DNA from: HXMU1428-3 sp965215715
Lineage (GTDB): Bacteria > Pseudomonadota > Alphaproteobacteria > Rhizobiales > HXMU1428-3
DNA length: 64,000 nucleotides
Assembly (NCBI GenBank): GCA_965215715.1
Contig: OZ244129.1
Coordinates: 1-64,000, forward strand
Direction: 5' to 3'
The notes under the pieces were generated by a model. It ran no database searches. It was not told the origin of the DNA and worked only from the letters and a program-made list of their open reading frames with translations. Below are positions 22,701-31,555 of this stretch, one piece after another. Position 1 is the first letter of the stretch. Each line of letters begins with the position of its first letter. A program made the translations under genes and the position numbers.

Positions 22701-23564
22701 TTATTTTTTGATTGGTCGGGTTAAGCCTTCTTGGGCTGTGGAGGCCACGAGGTTTCCTTTTTGGTCAAAAAATTGGCCATGGCATAAGGAGCGGGCGCCA
22801 AACGCGTTGCTAGAGGTTTGGCGATATAAGAGCCAGTCATCAATGCGAAAGGGGCGATGAAACCAAATGGCATGATCTAGGCTGGCCATCATTAGAGAGG
22901 GGTCAAATAACAGTTTGCCGTGGGGGATCAGGGCGGTGTCTAGCAAAGTGAAATCGCTGGCATAGCCCATTGCGGCTTGGTGGAGGGCAAGGTCATCTTT
23001 TAATGGGGCAACCGTTTTTATCCAAAAGGATTGTTTGGCTGGTTTGGGTGTTGGTGAGACATAGCGTGATACATCAATCGGGCGCATTTCAAAGGGGCGT
23101 TCACTTTGGAAATAGGCGGTTACTTCGGGCGGGAATTGGTCTTTATAGTCTGTGATTAATTGTTCGATGGAGGGGAGATCATCAGGTTTTGGGACACTGC
23201 CCATTTCATCTTGATGGTCTAAGCCTTGTTCAGTTTTATGAAAGGAGGCGCCCATAGCAAAAATGGTCTCAGGGTCTTGATTGGCATAGACCATGCGGGT
23301 TTGAAAGCTGCGACCATCATGGACAGGGTCAATTTTATAATCGATGGGTTTTTGAGGGTTGCCCGGGCGCATGAAATAGCCATGCATTGAATGGCAGGTG
23401 ACGTCTTGGCGTGCGGTTTTGGTGACAGCCATAATGGCTTGTGCGATCACTTGCCCGCCATACACACGGTTCCAACCTGGGTTGTGAGACTGGCCAAGAT
23501 AGGTGTTGGGGCCAGTTTCTTTTAAGGATAAGACGTTGTGTAGGATTTGAATGGGGTGCGACAT
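22701..23564 (-). CDS. tesB: acyl-CoA thioesterase II
   Basis: From the ATG at 23564 the product is 287 aa, matching E. coli TesB (286 aa). An in-frame TTG at 23618 would add 18 residues and is less likely. It is a double-hotdog protein with NPGWNRVYGGQVIAQAI near the N-terminus, HSMHGYFMRPGNPQKPIDY near residue 60 and SLDHAIWFHRPFRIDDWLLY near residue 235. The last includes the catalytic Asp and the WLLY signature. It hydrolyses medium- and long-chain acyl-CoA. It is transcribed away from the UbiH-family gene, with about 95 bases between the starts. Confidence 0.94.
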   Translation of the reverse strand: MSHPIQILHNVLSLKETGPNTYLGQSHNPGWNRVYGGQVIAQAIMAVTKTARQDVTCHSMHGYFMRPGNPQKPIDYKIDPVHDGRSFQTRMVYANQDPETIFAMGASFHKTEQGLDHQDEMGSVPKPDDLPSIEQLITDYKDQFPPEVTAYFQSERPFEMRPIDVSRYVSPTPKPAKQSFWIKTVAPLKDDLALHQAAMGYASDFTLLDTALIPHGKLLFDPSLMMASLDHAIWFHRPFRIDDWLLYRQTSSNAFGARSLCHGQFFDQKGNLVASTAQEGLTRPIKK

Positions 23565-23658
23565 AAAGATTACTTTGGCTTTGGCTTGGAAAAGCGTTAT
23601 TATTTTTTCCGTTTTCAAAGAATTGTTCTGAGCCTACTCGATTTAAAAAGGTTTTACC

Positions 23659-24942
23659 ATGTCTGAAACTGAAGAAAGCCCGGTAAAAAGCCCAAATAAC
23701 GCCTCTTCATTTAAAGGAGAGGTGTTTGATGTGGCAATTGTTGGGGGGGGCTTGGTCGGGGCCATTACGGCCTTGTGTTTTGAGCGCTTTGGCGGTGATG
23801 CGTTTAAGGTGTTGCTGGTTGAACAGAGCGAGCTAGATAACCGGGGGCGCAATCAGGGGCGTGCTTATGCCCTCTCGCATAGTTCAAAAACCTTGTTTGA
23901 GATGATTGGCGTGTGGGAGGCGATGGCCCCTTACGCGCAGCCAATTGTTGAGATCGATATTACCGATAGCGCACTTGATAGCCCGTTTCGGCCAGTGTTT
24001 TTAAATTTTAGCGGTGAGATAGAGCTGGGCAAGCCGGGGGCATATATTATAGAGCATGAGCATTTGGCTGGCCCTGTCTATAAGGCTTTGCAGCAAAATT
24101 CTAAAGTGCAGATCAAAGATCATAGCAAGATTGATCAGTTTGAGGCTGGCCCTGCTTTTCTGGATTTGACCATAGAGGGACAAGAGTGCCGGGCCAATTT
24201 GCTTATTGGGGCAGATGGGCGTGGGTCTTTTGTGCGCCAGCAGTGCGGGATTAAAGTGCACCGATCTGATTATGACCAAGATGGTATTGTGGTCAGCGTG
24301 GCTTTGTCGCGCCCCCATGAAGGTAAAGCGGTGCAGCACTTTTTACCCTCTGGGCCATTTGCGATTTTACCTTTGCCGGGCGACCGGGCGTCTTTGGTGT
24401 GGAGCGAGAAACGGGGCCTGGCAGGTGACATGTGTGCCCTGAGTGATGAGGCTTTTGTTGCGCAGGTTAACCAGCGATTTTCTCCCAAGCTTGGCACGGT
24501 TGAGCTGGCAGGCCCGCGCGGTCATTTTCCGCTGTCTTTGCAATTGGCGCATTCGTTTATTGCGCCCAGGGTGGCTTTGGTGGGGGATGCGGCCCATGGG
24601 GTGCACCCGATTGCAGGCCAGGGGATGAATATTGGGTTGCGTGATGTGGCGGCTTTGGTTGAGATTGTGCTTGAGACCAAAAGATTGGGATTGGATATTG
24701 GCGCTTTGACCGTTTTGGAGCGGTATCAGCAATGGCGGCGGTTTGATGGGGTGATGTCAGCTTTTGCTATGGATGGGCTGAACCGGTTGTTTCGTACCGA
24801 TGTGTCTTTTGTGCGTGAGTTGCGCGGGCTTGGCTTGCGGTTGGTGGACCGGTTGCCGCCATTGAAAGATTTTTTTGTCAAAGAGGCTGCAGGTGTGAAC
24901 GGGGATGTGCCATTGTTGATGCAGGGTAAGCCTTTGGTGTAA
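23659..24942 (+). CDS. UbiH/UbiF/COQ6-family FAD monooxygenase
   Basis: The protein is 427 aa. The FAD dinucleotide motif is VAIVGGGLVGAITALCFERF near residue 25. A central DG motif GADGRGSFVRQQ is near residue 185. The flavin-contact motif VALVGDAAHGVHPIAGQGMN is near residue 305 and is typical of ubiquinone hydroxylases. These enzymes hydroxylate the ring of ubiquinone precursors at the inner membrane. Which ring position (UbiH, UbiI, UbiF, or the broad UbiL/UbiM types of alphaproteobacteria) cannot be read from motifs alone. The gene ends 6 bases from the convergent PdeM-like gene. Confidence 0.9.
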   Translation: MSETEESPVKSPNNASSFKGEVFDVAIVGGGLVGAITALCFERFGGDAFKVLLVEQSELDNRGRNQGRAYALSHSSKTLFEMIGVWEAMAPYAQPIVEIDITDSALDSPFRPVFLNFSGEIELGKPGAYIIEHEHLAGPVYKALQQNSKVQIKDHSKIDQFEAGPAFLDLTIEGQECRANLLIGADGRGSFVRQQCGIKVHRSDYDQDGIVVSVALSRPHEGKAVQHFLPSGPFAILPLPGDRASLVWSEKRGLAGDMCALSDEAFVAQVNQRFSPKLGTVELAGPRGHFPLSLQLAHSFIAPRVALVGDAAHGVHPIAGQGMNIGLRDVAALVEIVLETKRLGLDIGALTVLERYQQWRRFDGVMSAFAMDGLNRLFRTDVSFVRELRGLGLRLVDRLPPLKDFFVKEAAGVNGDVPLLMQGKPLV

Positions 24943-24948
24943 GAGGGG

Positions 24949-25689
24949 TTAGCCCGCTTTTAGCGAATTGCGATGGATCGGGTAGGTTTTGTATTGGTCG
25001 ACCACTTGGACAAGTAAATCGTCATAGCCAAAAAAGGATAAAAACTCATCCCCCAGAATGTTGCGGGCAGCTAAAAGGCCGCCAAAGGCTGGCATGATCA
25101 AGCGTTGCCAATTGGAGACAAAGCAAGGAAAGGCTTTGTCGTCTTTGGTTTCTTCATTCAGAGAGGCTGTATCTACGCGGGCCATGGGGTACATGCCTGC
25201 GGCAATTTCATGACTAACGGGGACTTTGCGCGGGCTGGCTTGGAAGATGAAGCCGTTTTGTTCGTATTTGACCATGCGGATGCCGCCAACCATGTTGGGG
25301 TATTGGCGGGCCATTGGACCGGCGACCCACAGCCAGTCAACTTGCTTTTGCATGTTATAAAGCCGGGTAATGTCTTGGGCATCAATGTGGTAAGGATCAT
25401 CGAGGCGGCGAAATGAGCGGCCAAGGGCAATCACTTGTTTAATCGGCTGGGTTGTGATGAGGTTTTCAATGGTTTTCAGTTGCTGGCTTGCTTGTTTTTT
25501 GTTGCCTAATTTATTCAGGGCACTCCAGGCAAAGCCGGAACGCAGATAAAGGTCTGCAACGATGAGCGTTTGTTGGCTGGGCCAGATTAGAGCACCTGTG
25601 GGGTGGGCAATGAAGCTTTGGCCGCACAAGATGAGTTCTTCTTGAACATTATTGAGATGTTGGTGTAGGGACGATGCCATTTGTGTCAT
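24949..25689 (-). CDS. PdeM-family (calcineurin-like) protein lacking metal-binding residues
   Basis: From the ATG at 25689 the product is 246 aa. The overall pattern follows ligase-associated PdeM endonuclease/phosphatases: GALIWPSQQTLIVADLYL, VIALGRSF, WLWVAGPMAR, HEIAAGMYPMARV, CFVSNWQRLIMPAFGG. Active members have ADLHL, LGDSFHD, GNHD, RHEP and GHLHP at these places. Here H is Y, D is R, NH is PM, the RHEP His is lost and GHLHP has become GMYP. Only the first Asp of the metal site survives. It should be unable to bind the dinuclear metal centre, so it is probably a pseudoenzyme with a binding or structural role. The usual lhr and ligD partners are absent. The frame is intact and looks maintained. 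Confidence 0.78.
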   Translation of the reverse strand: MTQMASSLHQHLNNVQEELILCGQSFIAHPTGALIWPSQQTLIVADLYLRSGFAWSALNKLGNKKQASQQLKTIENLITTQPIKQVIALGRSFRRLDDPYHIDAQDITRLYNMQKQVDWLWVAGPMARQYPNMVGGIRMVKYEQNGFIFQASPRKVPVSHEIAAGMYPMARVDTASLNEETKDDKAFPCFVSNWQRLIMPAFGGLLAARNILGDEFLSFFGYDDLLVQVVDQYKTYPIHRNSLKAG

Positions 25690-25928
25690 TGTGTCAGATT
25701 TCAAAATATATCGGATTTTAAAAATTTATAAGTATGACGCTTTGGGCACTATTTCATATGAAGCTTTATAACTGATTCGTTGGTTTAAAGAGGCTAGCAT
25801 AAGGTTTTTGTTTTGCTCAAGTGGAGAGCGGGCTTTTGCCGTTGATTTATTGGCTGGATTAGGCTTTTGAAATTGGTATAGTTTGCAATGACAAGATTAG
25901 ATGAATTTGAAAGAGGGTTAGCACGGTG

Positions 25929-26198
25929 ATGGATAAATTTTTTGGTGGCGCTCCGGTTTGGGTTGTTTTGCGTTTGGCGGTGATTTCATTGGTGCTCGGC
26001 ATTGTGCTTGCCGCGTTTAATTTGGATGCTTTTGGTTTGGTGCAAAAGCTGCGTGACTTGATCACCTATGTGTATGATTTGGGATTTGACGCTTTTGCAT
26101 GGGTGTTTGATTATTTTATTTTGGGTGCCGTGATCGTGTTTCCGGTTTGGTTGATCTTGCGTTTGTTTGCGGTTGCTAAGGATCGTAAAGAGCAATGA
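25929..26198 (+). CDS. small membrane protein, DUF6460-like
   Basis: The product is 89 aa from the ATG at 25929 (90 aa from the adjacent GTG). A GAGGG site lies upstream. Two hydrophobic segments flank a short middle region: VVLRLAVISLVLGIVLAAF near the N-terminus and ILGAVIVFPVWLILRLFAV near the C-terminus. The opening GGAPVWVVLRLAVISLVLG pattern fits the DUF6460 family of alphaproteobacteria, whose function is unknown. It converges with the arsC-like gene, 11 bases apart. Confidence 0.78.
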   Translation: MDKFFGGAPVWVVLRLAVISLVLGIVLAAFNLDAFGLVQKLRDLITYVYDLGFDAFAWVFDYFILGAVIVFPVWLILRLFAVAKDRKEQ

Positions 26199-26209
26199 GT
26201 GCTTAAATT

Positions 26210-26563
26210 TTATTTATCAAAAATTTCCAAGACAGATTCTGGTGGGCGGCCTAGTTTGGCTTTTTGTTCATTGATCACGATGGGGCGTTCAATCAGGATT
26301 GGATGAGCGGCCATGGCTGTTAGCAAAGCGTCTTCAGGCAGGTTTTCATCGTTTAGCTCAAGTTCTTTGTATAATTTCTCGCCCTTGCGAATGATGTCCC
26401 GGGCACTTAGCCCCAGTTTGCTTAAAATGGTTTTTAGCTCACTGGCTGTGGGCGGGGTTTCTAAATAGAGAATGATTTCAGGGGAGATGCCGTTGTCTTC
26501 CAGCAGTGATAGGGTTTGTCTTGATTTTGAACAACGTGGGTTGTGATAGATTTGAGCTGTCAT
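26210..26563 (-). CDS. arsenate reductase family protein (ArsC/YfgD type)
   Basis: The product is 117 aa with a thioredoxin-like fold. The catalytic cysteine sits in YHNPRCSKSRQTLSLL at residues 6-21 (Cys11). IIRKGEKLYKELELND lies mid-protein and PILIERPIVINEQKAKLGRPPE carries the conserved Arg residues. The form resembles YfgD, a glutathione/glutaredoxin-dependent arsenate reductase of unclear physiological substrate. No arsB or arsR is nearby, so a dedicated arsenic role is unproven. A hairpin lies just upstream. Confidence 0.9.
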   Translation of the reverse strand: MTAQIYHNPRCSKSRQTLSLLEDNGISPEIILYLETPPTASELKTILSKLGLSARDIIRKGEKLYKELELNDENLPEDALLTAMAAHPILIERPIVINEQKAKLGRPPESVLEIFDK

Positions 26564-26595
26564 TTTGTCTCGTTTTTGGTTGTATGAATTGAACT

Positions 26596-26625
26596 TTGCC
26601 CCGTTTTGTCAAAAAACGGGGGCAA
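26596..26625. terminator. hairpin between the Sel1 gene and arsC-like gene
   Basis: TTGCCCCGTTTT and AAAACGGGGGCAA form a near-perfect stem with one bulged G. It lies 38 bases past the Sel1-gene stop and 33 bases before the arsC start, both on the minus strand. It lacks a clear T-run, so it could be a weak terminator or a leader hairpin. Confidence 0.45.
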
Positions 26626-26662
26626 TATAAAGTAACATTTGCTTGATCTAAAAGAAAAAACG

Positions 26663-27646
26663 CTATCTGGCAGCTCTTTTGACGGCATCTATGGTTGCTT
26701 GGTCAAATTTTCCGCTTGTGTTGCCATTGTAAAAGCCTTCTCTTTTGAGAAGTTTTTGCATTTCTTGGCGAAAATCATTTGGCCAGATAGAGTAATTCCC
26801 TGTCATTTGATCGCGTGAGAATGTATTGCCTTTGCGCATGGCGTCATAAACGGCTCTTGCCCCTTTTTTGGGGTCGCGCTTGGTGCCACGGCCTGTGGCA
26901 TACATCCAGCCAGTGTTATGAAGACCTTGTGTGTCTCCAGCGTCGGCGGCTTGTTTGTAATAGGTAAAGGCTTGGTTGTCATCTTGTGGAACGCCTTTGC
27001 CGGTTTCATACATCCAGCCTAAATTGGTCATGGCGAGGGGCTCGCCCAAGGCAATTGCACGGCGGTAAAGGCGGACAGCTTTTTTGTAATCCTTTTCGAT
27101 GACTTTGCCTTGCGAGTACATCCAGCCCATATTGTTTATGGCCATGCTCTCGCCTTTGTCGGCGGCTTGTTTGTACCACTGGAGGGCTATTTTTGAATTT
27201 TGGGCGGTGCCGTACCCCTTTTCATGCATCCAGCCAACATCTGTCATGGATTTGGCGTGGCCCTTTTTGGCGGCTTGGTAGAATAACTCAAGTGCTTTTC
27301 GGTAATCTTTTGGTTTGCCATTCTCACCATATTGGTAGTCTTTGGCGCGGTTATAAAGGGTGTTTGCTGGCTCATCTGAATCGGGGATATTGGCTATATC
27401 TGGGCGCTGGCCTGTATCTGTTTGCACCGCGCTTCCCTTTAATTCACCAAGGCGTGCTTTGGCCAAACGGTGATAAATGCCGCTTTGGCATTCAGATAAG
27501 AAGGCCTCTACTTGGCCTTTGGTTGCCGTGCTGGCAATTGCTGGCCAAATGGCACAGGCTAAATTGTCACTATCAGCAGCTTGAATTGGTTGAGATAAAT
27601 GAATGCTAAAAATGAGTGACAACAAGACAAGGACAGGGCGGTGCAT
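26663..27646 (-). CDS. exported Sel1-repeat protein with a C-terminal peptidoglycan-binding-like domain
   Basis: The protein is 327 aa. A signal peptide (LVLLSLIFSIHLSQPIQAA, cleavage near residue 23) is followed by a short N-terminal region with a Cys pair. About five Sel1-like repeats span residues 90-270, each with the A-x-x-x-x-G-W-M-Y/H-x-x-G core, for example AMTNLGWMYETGKGVPQ. The last 45 residues (MQKLLKREGFYNGNTSGKFD) match a PG_binding_1-type fold. Sel1 proteins act as periplasmic scaffolds, and the end domain suggests attachment to the cell wall. An AGGGAGA ribosome-binding site precedes the ATG. It is apparently a single-gene unit. Confidence 0.88.
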   Translation of the reverse strand: MHRPVLVLLSLIFSIHLSQPIQAADSDNLACAIWPAIASTATKGQVEAFLSECQSGIYHRLAKARLGELKGSAVQTDTGQRPDIANIPDSDEPANTLYNRAKDYQYGENGKPKDYRKALELFYQAAKKGHAKSMTDVGWMHEKGYGTAQNSKIALQWYKQAADKGESMAINNMGWMYSQGKVIEKDYKKAVRLYRRAIALGEPLAMTNLGWMYETGKGVPQDDNQAFTYYKQAADAGDTQGLHNTGWMYATGRGTKRDPKKGARAVYDAMRKGNTFSRDQMTGNYSIWPNDFRQEMQKLLKREGFYNGNTSGKFDQATIDAVKRAAR

Positions 27647-27745
27647 TTTCGTCTCCCTAACGTGAATTTGGTTTGGCTTATTTTACGGCAATTTAGCTGA
27701 AAGAAAAGCTTTTTAGAATTGTAAGTGAAAAATTTCTTTGTCGTT

Positions 27746-28831
27746 TTATAGTTTTAAATTGGCCCATTTTTCAGCTGTGCGGCCACGGATGCTGGCCAGA
27801 GAGTGAAGATGTTCTTGATCTAGTTTGGCACTTAGTCCTTTGAGGATCTTTTTGATCAAAGAGGGGCCTTGGTAAATGAGGCAGCTATAAAGCTGGACCA
27901 GATTGGCGCCAGCTTCCAATTTCATCCATGCGGTTTGTGCGCTTTCTATGCCGCCAACGCCGATAATGGGTAGGGCACCTTCAGTTATAATATGGGCGCG
28001 TGCGAGCATTTGTGTGGAGCGGGCAAAAAGAGGCCGGCCAGAAAGCCCGCCTGTTTGAGCGGCTTTGCGTTGGTCTTTTAAACCTTTGCGCGAAAGGGTG
28101 GTGTTTGAGATGATGACCGCATCAACTTTATGATCGAGTAATTTGTAAAGCACTGGTTCTAAGTCTTGATCAGGAATGTCGGGGGCAATTTTGACAAATA
28201 TTGGGCGCTGTTTGCCGCCATGGTCGACGATTTGGGTGCGGGTTTGCATGATGGACTTTAGCAGTTGATCAAGGGCATCGGGGCTTTGCAGGTCTCTTAG
28301 GCCGGGGGTGTTGGGCGATGAGATGTTGATGGTGAAATAGTCTGCGACCCCTTGGAATGTTTTGAACCCTTCGATGTAATCTTGTATGCGATCTTGGCTG
28401 TCTTTATTGGCACCAATGTTAACGCCGATAACACCGTTCATGTCTCGGGCTTGTAGTCTTAACAACGCGGCTTGCTGGCCTTCATTGTTGAAGCCCATGC
28501 GGTTAATAACGGCTTGATCTTTAGGTAATCTAAACAGGCGGGGTTTGGGGTTACCCTCTTGGGGTTTGGGGGTCAGGGTGCCAACTTCAACAAACCCAAA
28601 TCCAAGGTTAATAAGTTCATTGGTCACTTGGGCGTTTTTATCAAAACCGGCGGCCATACCCAATGGGTTTTGAATGTTAAGGCCCCATAAATTTTGCATT
28701 AGGCGTGGGTCTTGAGGGGGGCGATGAAGGAAGGGTTGGCCCATCTTTAGAGCTTTAATCGTTAAATCATGCGCGCGCTCTGGATCCATTTGGAAAATGG
28801 CAGGTTGTGCGATTTTAAATAGGTTGACCAC
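27746..28831 (-). CDS. pyrD: dihydroorotate dehydrogenase (quinone), class 2
   Basis: The protein is 361 aa. Class 2 features are an N-terminal amphipathic quinone-binding extension (residues 1-40), NPLGMAAGFDKNAQVTNEL (FMN and substrate), GVNIGANKD, FTINISSPNTPGLRDLQ with the catalytic Ser region, and IGVGGIESAQTAWMKLEAGA near the C-terminus. It oxidises dihydroorotate to orotate at the inner membrane using ubiquinone. The start is GTG. It lies 21 bases downstream of the DUF952 gene, an operon arrangement that recurs in alphaproteobacteria. The downstream partner pyrE is in the window but 12 kb away. Confidence 0.96.
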   Translation of the reverse strand: MVNLFKIAQPAIFQMDPERAHDLTIKALKMGQPFLHRPPQDPRLMQNLWGLNIQNPLGMAAGFDKNAQVTNELINLGFGFVEVGTLTPKPQEGNPKPRLFRLPKDQAVINRMGFNNEGQQAALLRLQARDMNGVIGVNIGANKDSQDRIQDYIEGFKTFQGVADYFTINISSPNTPGLRDLQSPDALDQLLKSIMQTRTQIVDHGGKQRPIFVKIAPDIPDQDLEPVLYKLLDHKVDAVIISNTTLSRKGLKDQRKAAQTGGLSGRPLFARSTQMLARAHIITEGALPIIGVGGIESAQTAWMKLEAGANLVQLYSCLIYQGPSLIKKILKGLSAKLDQEHLHSLASIRGRTAEKWANLKL

Positions 28832-28852
28832 GTTTATGCCTATCGTTTTTAT

Positions 28853-29197
28853 TTATTGCAGGTCAATGGGAAGAGTATGGGTTCCATTTTCCGATTGCTG
28901 TAGGGGCTTTTCCCACAAAATGTGGGTGGTTGGCAATGGGGCATATAGGTGAGGGAATAAAGCCCCGCCGCGAGAGGGTTCCCATTTAAGGTCTTGGCCC
29001 AGCTCTTTTACGTTAATTGCAATTAGCAAAAGGTTGGTTTTGTCTTTGAAATGTTTGTCTAGTGTGCCTTGAAGTGTTTCTTTTGAAGAGAAATGAATGA
29101 AGCCATCGCGTTGGTCATCTTTTGAGCCTTCATATAGGCCGTTTTGTTTGGCTTTATCCCAACTTTCTTTTGTTTCAATTTTATATATGAGCGTCAT
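28853..29197 (-). CDS. DUF952 family protein
   Basis: The product is 114 aa. Family marks are IYKIETKESWDKAKQNGLY at the N-terminus, DGFIHFSSKETLQGTLDKHF in the middle and WEPSRGGALFPHLYAPLP towards the end. The DUF952 fold is related to ADP-ribosyltransferase-like or glutathione-S-transferase-type folds and has no established reaction. It is the first gene of a two-gene operon with pyrD. Confidence 0.9.
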   Translation of the reverse strand: MTLIYKIETKESWDKAKQNGLYEGSKDDQRDGFIHFSSKETLQGTLDKHFKDKTNLLLIAINVKELGQDLKWEPSRGGALFPHLYAPLPTTHILWEKPLQQSENGTHTLPIDLQ

Positions 29198-29353
29198 GTT
29201 GTTGCCCCTGGATTTTTGTTTGGAGGTGTTAAGGTTAGGGATTTTTGTTGGTTAATTTTTGCATTTTCTCTTTGCATTAGGCCTTTTTTCATGCATAACA
29301 GGTAAATATACCTTTATTTAGGTATTTAATCCTTATTGTTTAGGTGATACACA

Positions 29354-29992
29354 ATGATTACCCACACAGCTATATGGGCTGCAATAGATGGTATTGCTGA
29401 GCGTTATAAGCTTTCTCCTTCTGGATTGGCACGGGCGGCAGGTTTGGATGCTACAACTTTTAACAAATCTAAACGCTTTACCGCAAGTGGTCGTGAAAGA
29501 TGGCCAAGCACGGAAAGCATTGCCAAGGTTCTAGAGGCAACTGGGGCTAATTTTGATGAGTTTGTTAATCTTATGGTTGCCACTTATCCAGATATGGAAG
29601 GATTTGGGGTCTCAATTCCACTGATTGATATGGATTTGGCCGCAGGAGAAGATTTTTTAGGCCAGGATGGTTTGCCTTTACAAGCTGATTGGGATGAAAT
29701 TAATTTTCCTGAATTTCGTCATGAGCATATGTTTGCGCTTGAGGTGATCGAGGATGATTATGAGCCTGTTTACTGGGCAGGCGATATTTTGGTGATTAGT
29801 CCGCAAACTGAAATGCGGCGCGGGGACCGGGTTGTGGTTAAATATCGTGATGGTCAGGTTAGAGTTCAACAGCTGATTAGAAAGTCTTTAAAGCGGATTG
29901 AGGTGGCGCCAATAAATAATCATAGTGAGGTGATTTCCATTTATACTAGTGATGTGGAATGGATGTCGCGCATTGTTTGGGTTCGTCAGTAA
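29354..29992 (+). CDS. XRE/S24-type transcriptional regulator lacking the Ser-Lys protease dyad
   Basis: The protein is 212 aa. An N-terminal helix-turn-helix (LSPSGLARAAGLDATTFNKSKR, residues ~20-42) precedes a LexA/CI-like S24 domain (residues ~85-212). In self-cleaving relatives the nucleophile lies in GDSMEPVYRDGDIL. Here the segment is EDDYEPVYWAGDIL, so Ser is replaced by Asp. The general-base Lys expected in the DGEVMAKxL strand is Gln in DGQVRVQQL. Autocleavage should be impossible, and the fold is probably kept for dimerisation. Its targets are unknown. It is monocistronic and divergent from the DUF952-pyrD operon. Confidence 0.88.
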   Translation: MITHTAIWAAIDGIAERYKLSPSGLARAAGLDATTFNKSKRFTASGRERWPSTESIAKVLEATGANFDEFVNLMVATYPDMEGFGVSIPLIDMDLAAGEDFLGQDGLPLQADWDEINFPEFRHEHMFALEVIEDDYEPVYWAGDILVISPQTEMRRGDRVVVKYRDGQVRVQQLIRKSLKRIEVAPINNHSEVISIYTSDVEWMSRIVWVRQ

Positions 29993-30243
29993 AACTTTTT
30001 ATCGGCGATGTTGATTAAGTCTTGTTTTAACATTTTTAGCGTATCTTTAATACGTTATTTGCGTTTTTTCTTATTGTGTTCTTTTCTTGTTCTTGCTTAC
30101 TATTTAAATAGTAAATTTTGTATTAACATTTTTATTGTTGACCTGTGCTGTTTCTCTTAAAGTGGAAGATATCTGCATGCTGAATATCTGCGTGCAAATG
30201 AAAGTTTTTCACTTTGCTTTTGGCGCTTTAGGGGAAATTTGTT

Positions 30244-31512
30244 GTGGGGTTAGGGGCAGGAACACCTTGTCCTACTGATATCAAAGGTCGTGGTGGCATT
30301 TGGTGTCGGCTTTTGAGGGACAGTACGTTTTGTTTTTCAAAAGTTAATAGGGCACGAGCGGTTTTAGGGCGGCATAGTGATTATGTGCGTCTTGATATGG
30401 GTGTTTGCCATATTTTGCTTTTCCTCGTCTTATTTGTTTTTTCCTTTTCTGTTTTAGGTGTTCGACTTGGCCGCGTTGATGAAAACCGGTTGAGCTGTTG
30501 GTGTTTTTTTTCTGGGTTTGATTACGCGTTGGCTGAGGAGATTGTTCCCCCTGTTGAAATTGACGATTTGAGTGATTTACCCTCTGGCGAAGACTTGCTT
30601 GCCCATCGCAAAAAAACAAAACGAGATAGAACCAATATTGTTTTTGATATTTATGATGAGCCAGATGAGGCGCTTTGGCGGCGCTATGAAGGTTATTTGC
30701 AGCGTAAAGAAAGACGCGGTGATGAGCGGCCACTGGTTGAAGTGTTTGGTGGGGCCAATTTAACACAAAATCAATTTGGGTTTTATGGTGGCGGGGTTAC
30801 AGGAGCGCTTGACAATCATATAAATTTAAAAGGGTTGCGCTTAAAGGCGCTTTATGGCCAGAGCCATTATAAATATCGAACTGGATATGATGTTGCCAGA
30901 CTACGGGCGGATATGGATATTGCCGGCAAGTCTGAATTTTTTGAGGCATTGATAGGCTATGAGTTTCGGTTTCAAGGGTCTATTTTTAAAGCCTATACAG
31001 GATTGGTGCATGAAAAGAGGTCTTTTGATCGCAATCAAGTGGATGCGCAGATTAATCTTTTCGCAAATCAATTTAGGAACACACATTCTGCAAGTGAGAT
31101 TGAAAGGTTAAAATCGGCCTATAAAGCGCTTGTTCTGAAGGACCATTCAGGCAGTAAAACGGGAGCGAAATTTGCCCTGGAGGCGTGGCGAGAATTTGAT
31201 AAGGGGCATTGGTTTTCCGGCTATGGGACGTATTCAACAGGCAATGAATTTTATTCTCTACATGGTCGGTATGGCATACCGGCCTTGCCTTTTATCGATG
31301 TTGGTATTGAGTTCGGCGGCTTTGGGAACCGATATTATGATGCTATTCGACTTGGGGCTTTTACCCGTTTGAAACAGGGGGATGGGGAATGGACAGTTTC
31401 AACGGGGGTATCAGGTGATTATGATAGGCCAGATTCTTATTATGTCAGTGTACAGTATTTTAGCAAACTCTACTTTTCTGATATTTTTGTCTCAAGCTAC
31501 AATGGATATTAA
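30244..31512 (+). CDS. BcsS-like outer-membrane beta-barrel protein
   Basis: The frame gives up to 422 aa, but the true start is uncertain (GTG at 30244, or an ATG at 30397 just before a long hydrophobic stretch LLFLVLFVFSFSVLGV). A signal-peptide-like cleavage after YALA leaves a mature protein beginning EEIVPPVEI. An acidic and basic linker follows, then from residue ~165 alternating beta-strands starting EVFGGANLTQNQFGFYGGGV and ending in an aromatic-rich strand. This recalls BcsS, an accessory protein in alphaproteobacterial cellulose loci, but no bcsA or bcsB gene is in the window. The family call rests on pattern memory. Confidence 0.7.
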   Translation: MGLGAGTPCPTDIKGRGGIWCRLLRDSTFCFSKVNRARAVLGRHSDYVRLDMGVCHILLFLVLFVFSFSVLGVRLGRVDENRLSCWCFFSGFDYALAEEIVPPVEIDDLSDLPSGEDLLAHRKKTKRDRTNIVFDIYDEPDEALWRRYEGYLQRKERRGDERPLVEVFGGANLTQNQFGFYGGGVTGALDNHINLKGLRLKALYGQSHYKYRTGYDVARLRADMDIAGKSEFFEALIGYEFRFQGSIFKAYTGLVHEKRSFDRNQVDAQINLFANQFRNTHSASEIERLKSAYKALVLKDHSGSKTGAKFALEAWREFDKGHWFSGYGTYSTGNEFYSLHGRYGIPALPFIDVGIEFGGFGNRYYDAIRLGAFTRLKQGDGEWTVSTGVSGDYDRPDSYYVSVQYFSKLYFSDIFVSSYNGY

Positions 31513-31555
31513 GCTATCAAAACTAAATTTATAAAATTTGTGCCCTAGTTATTCT

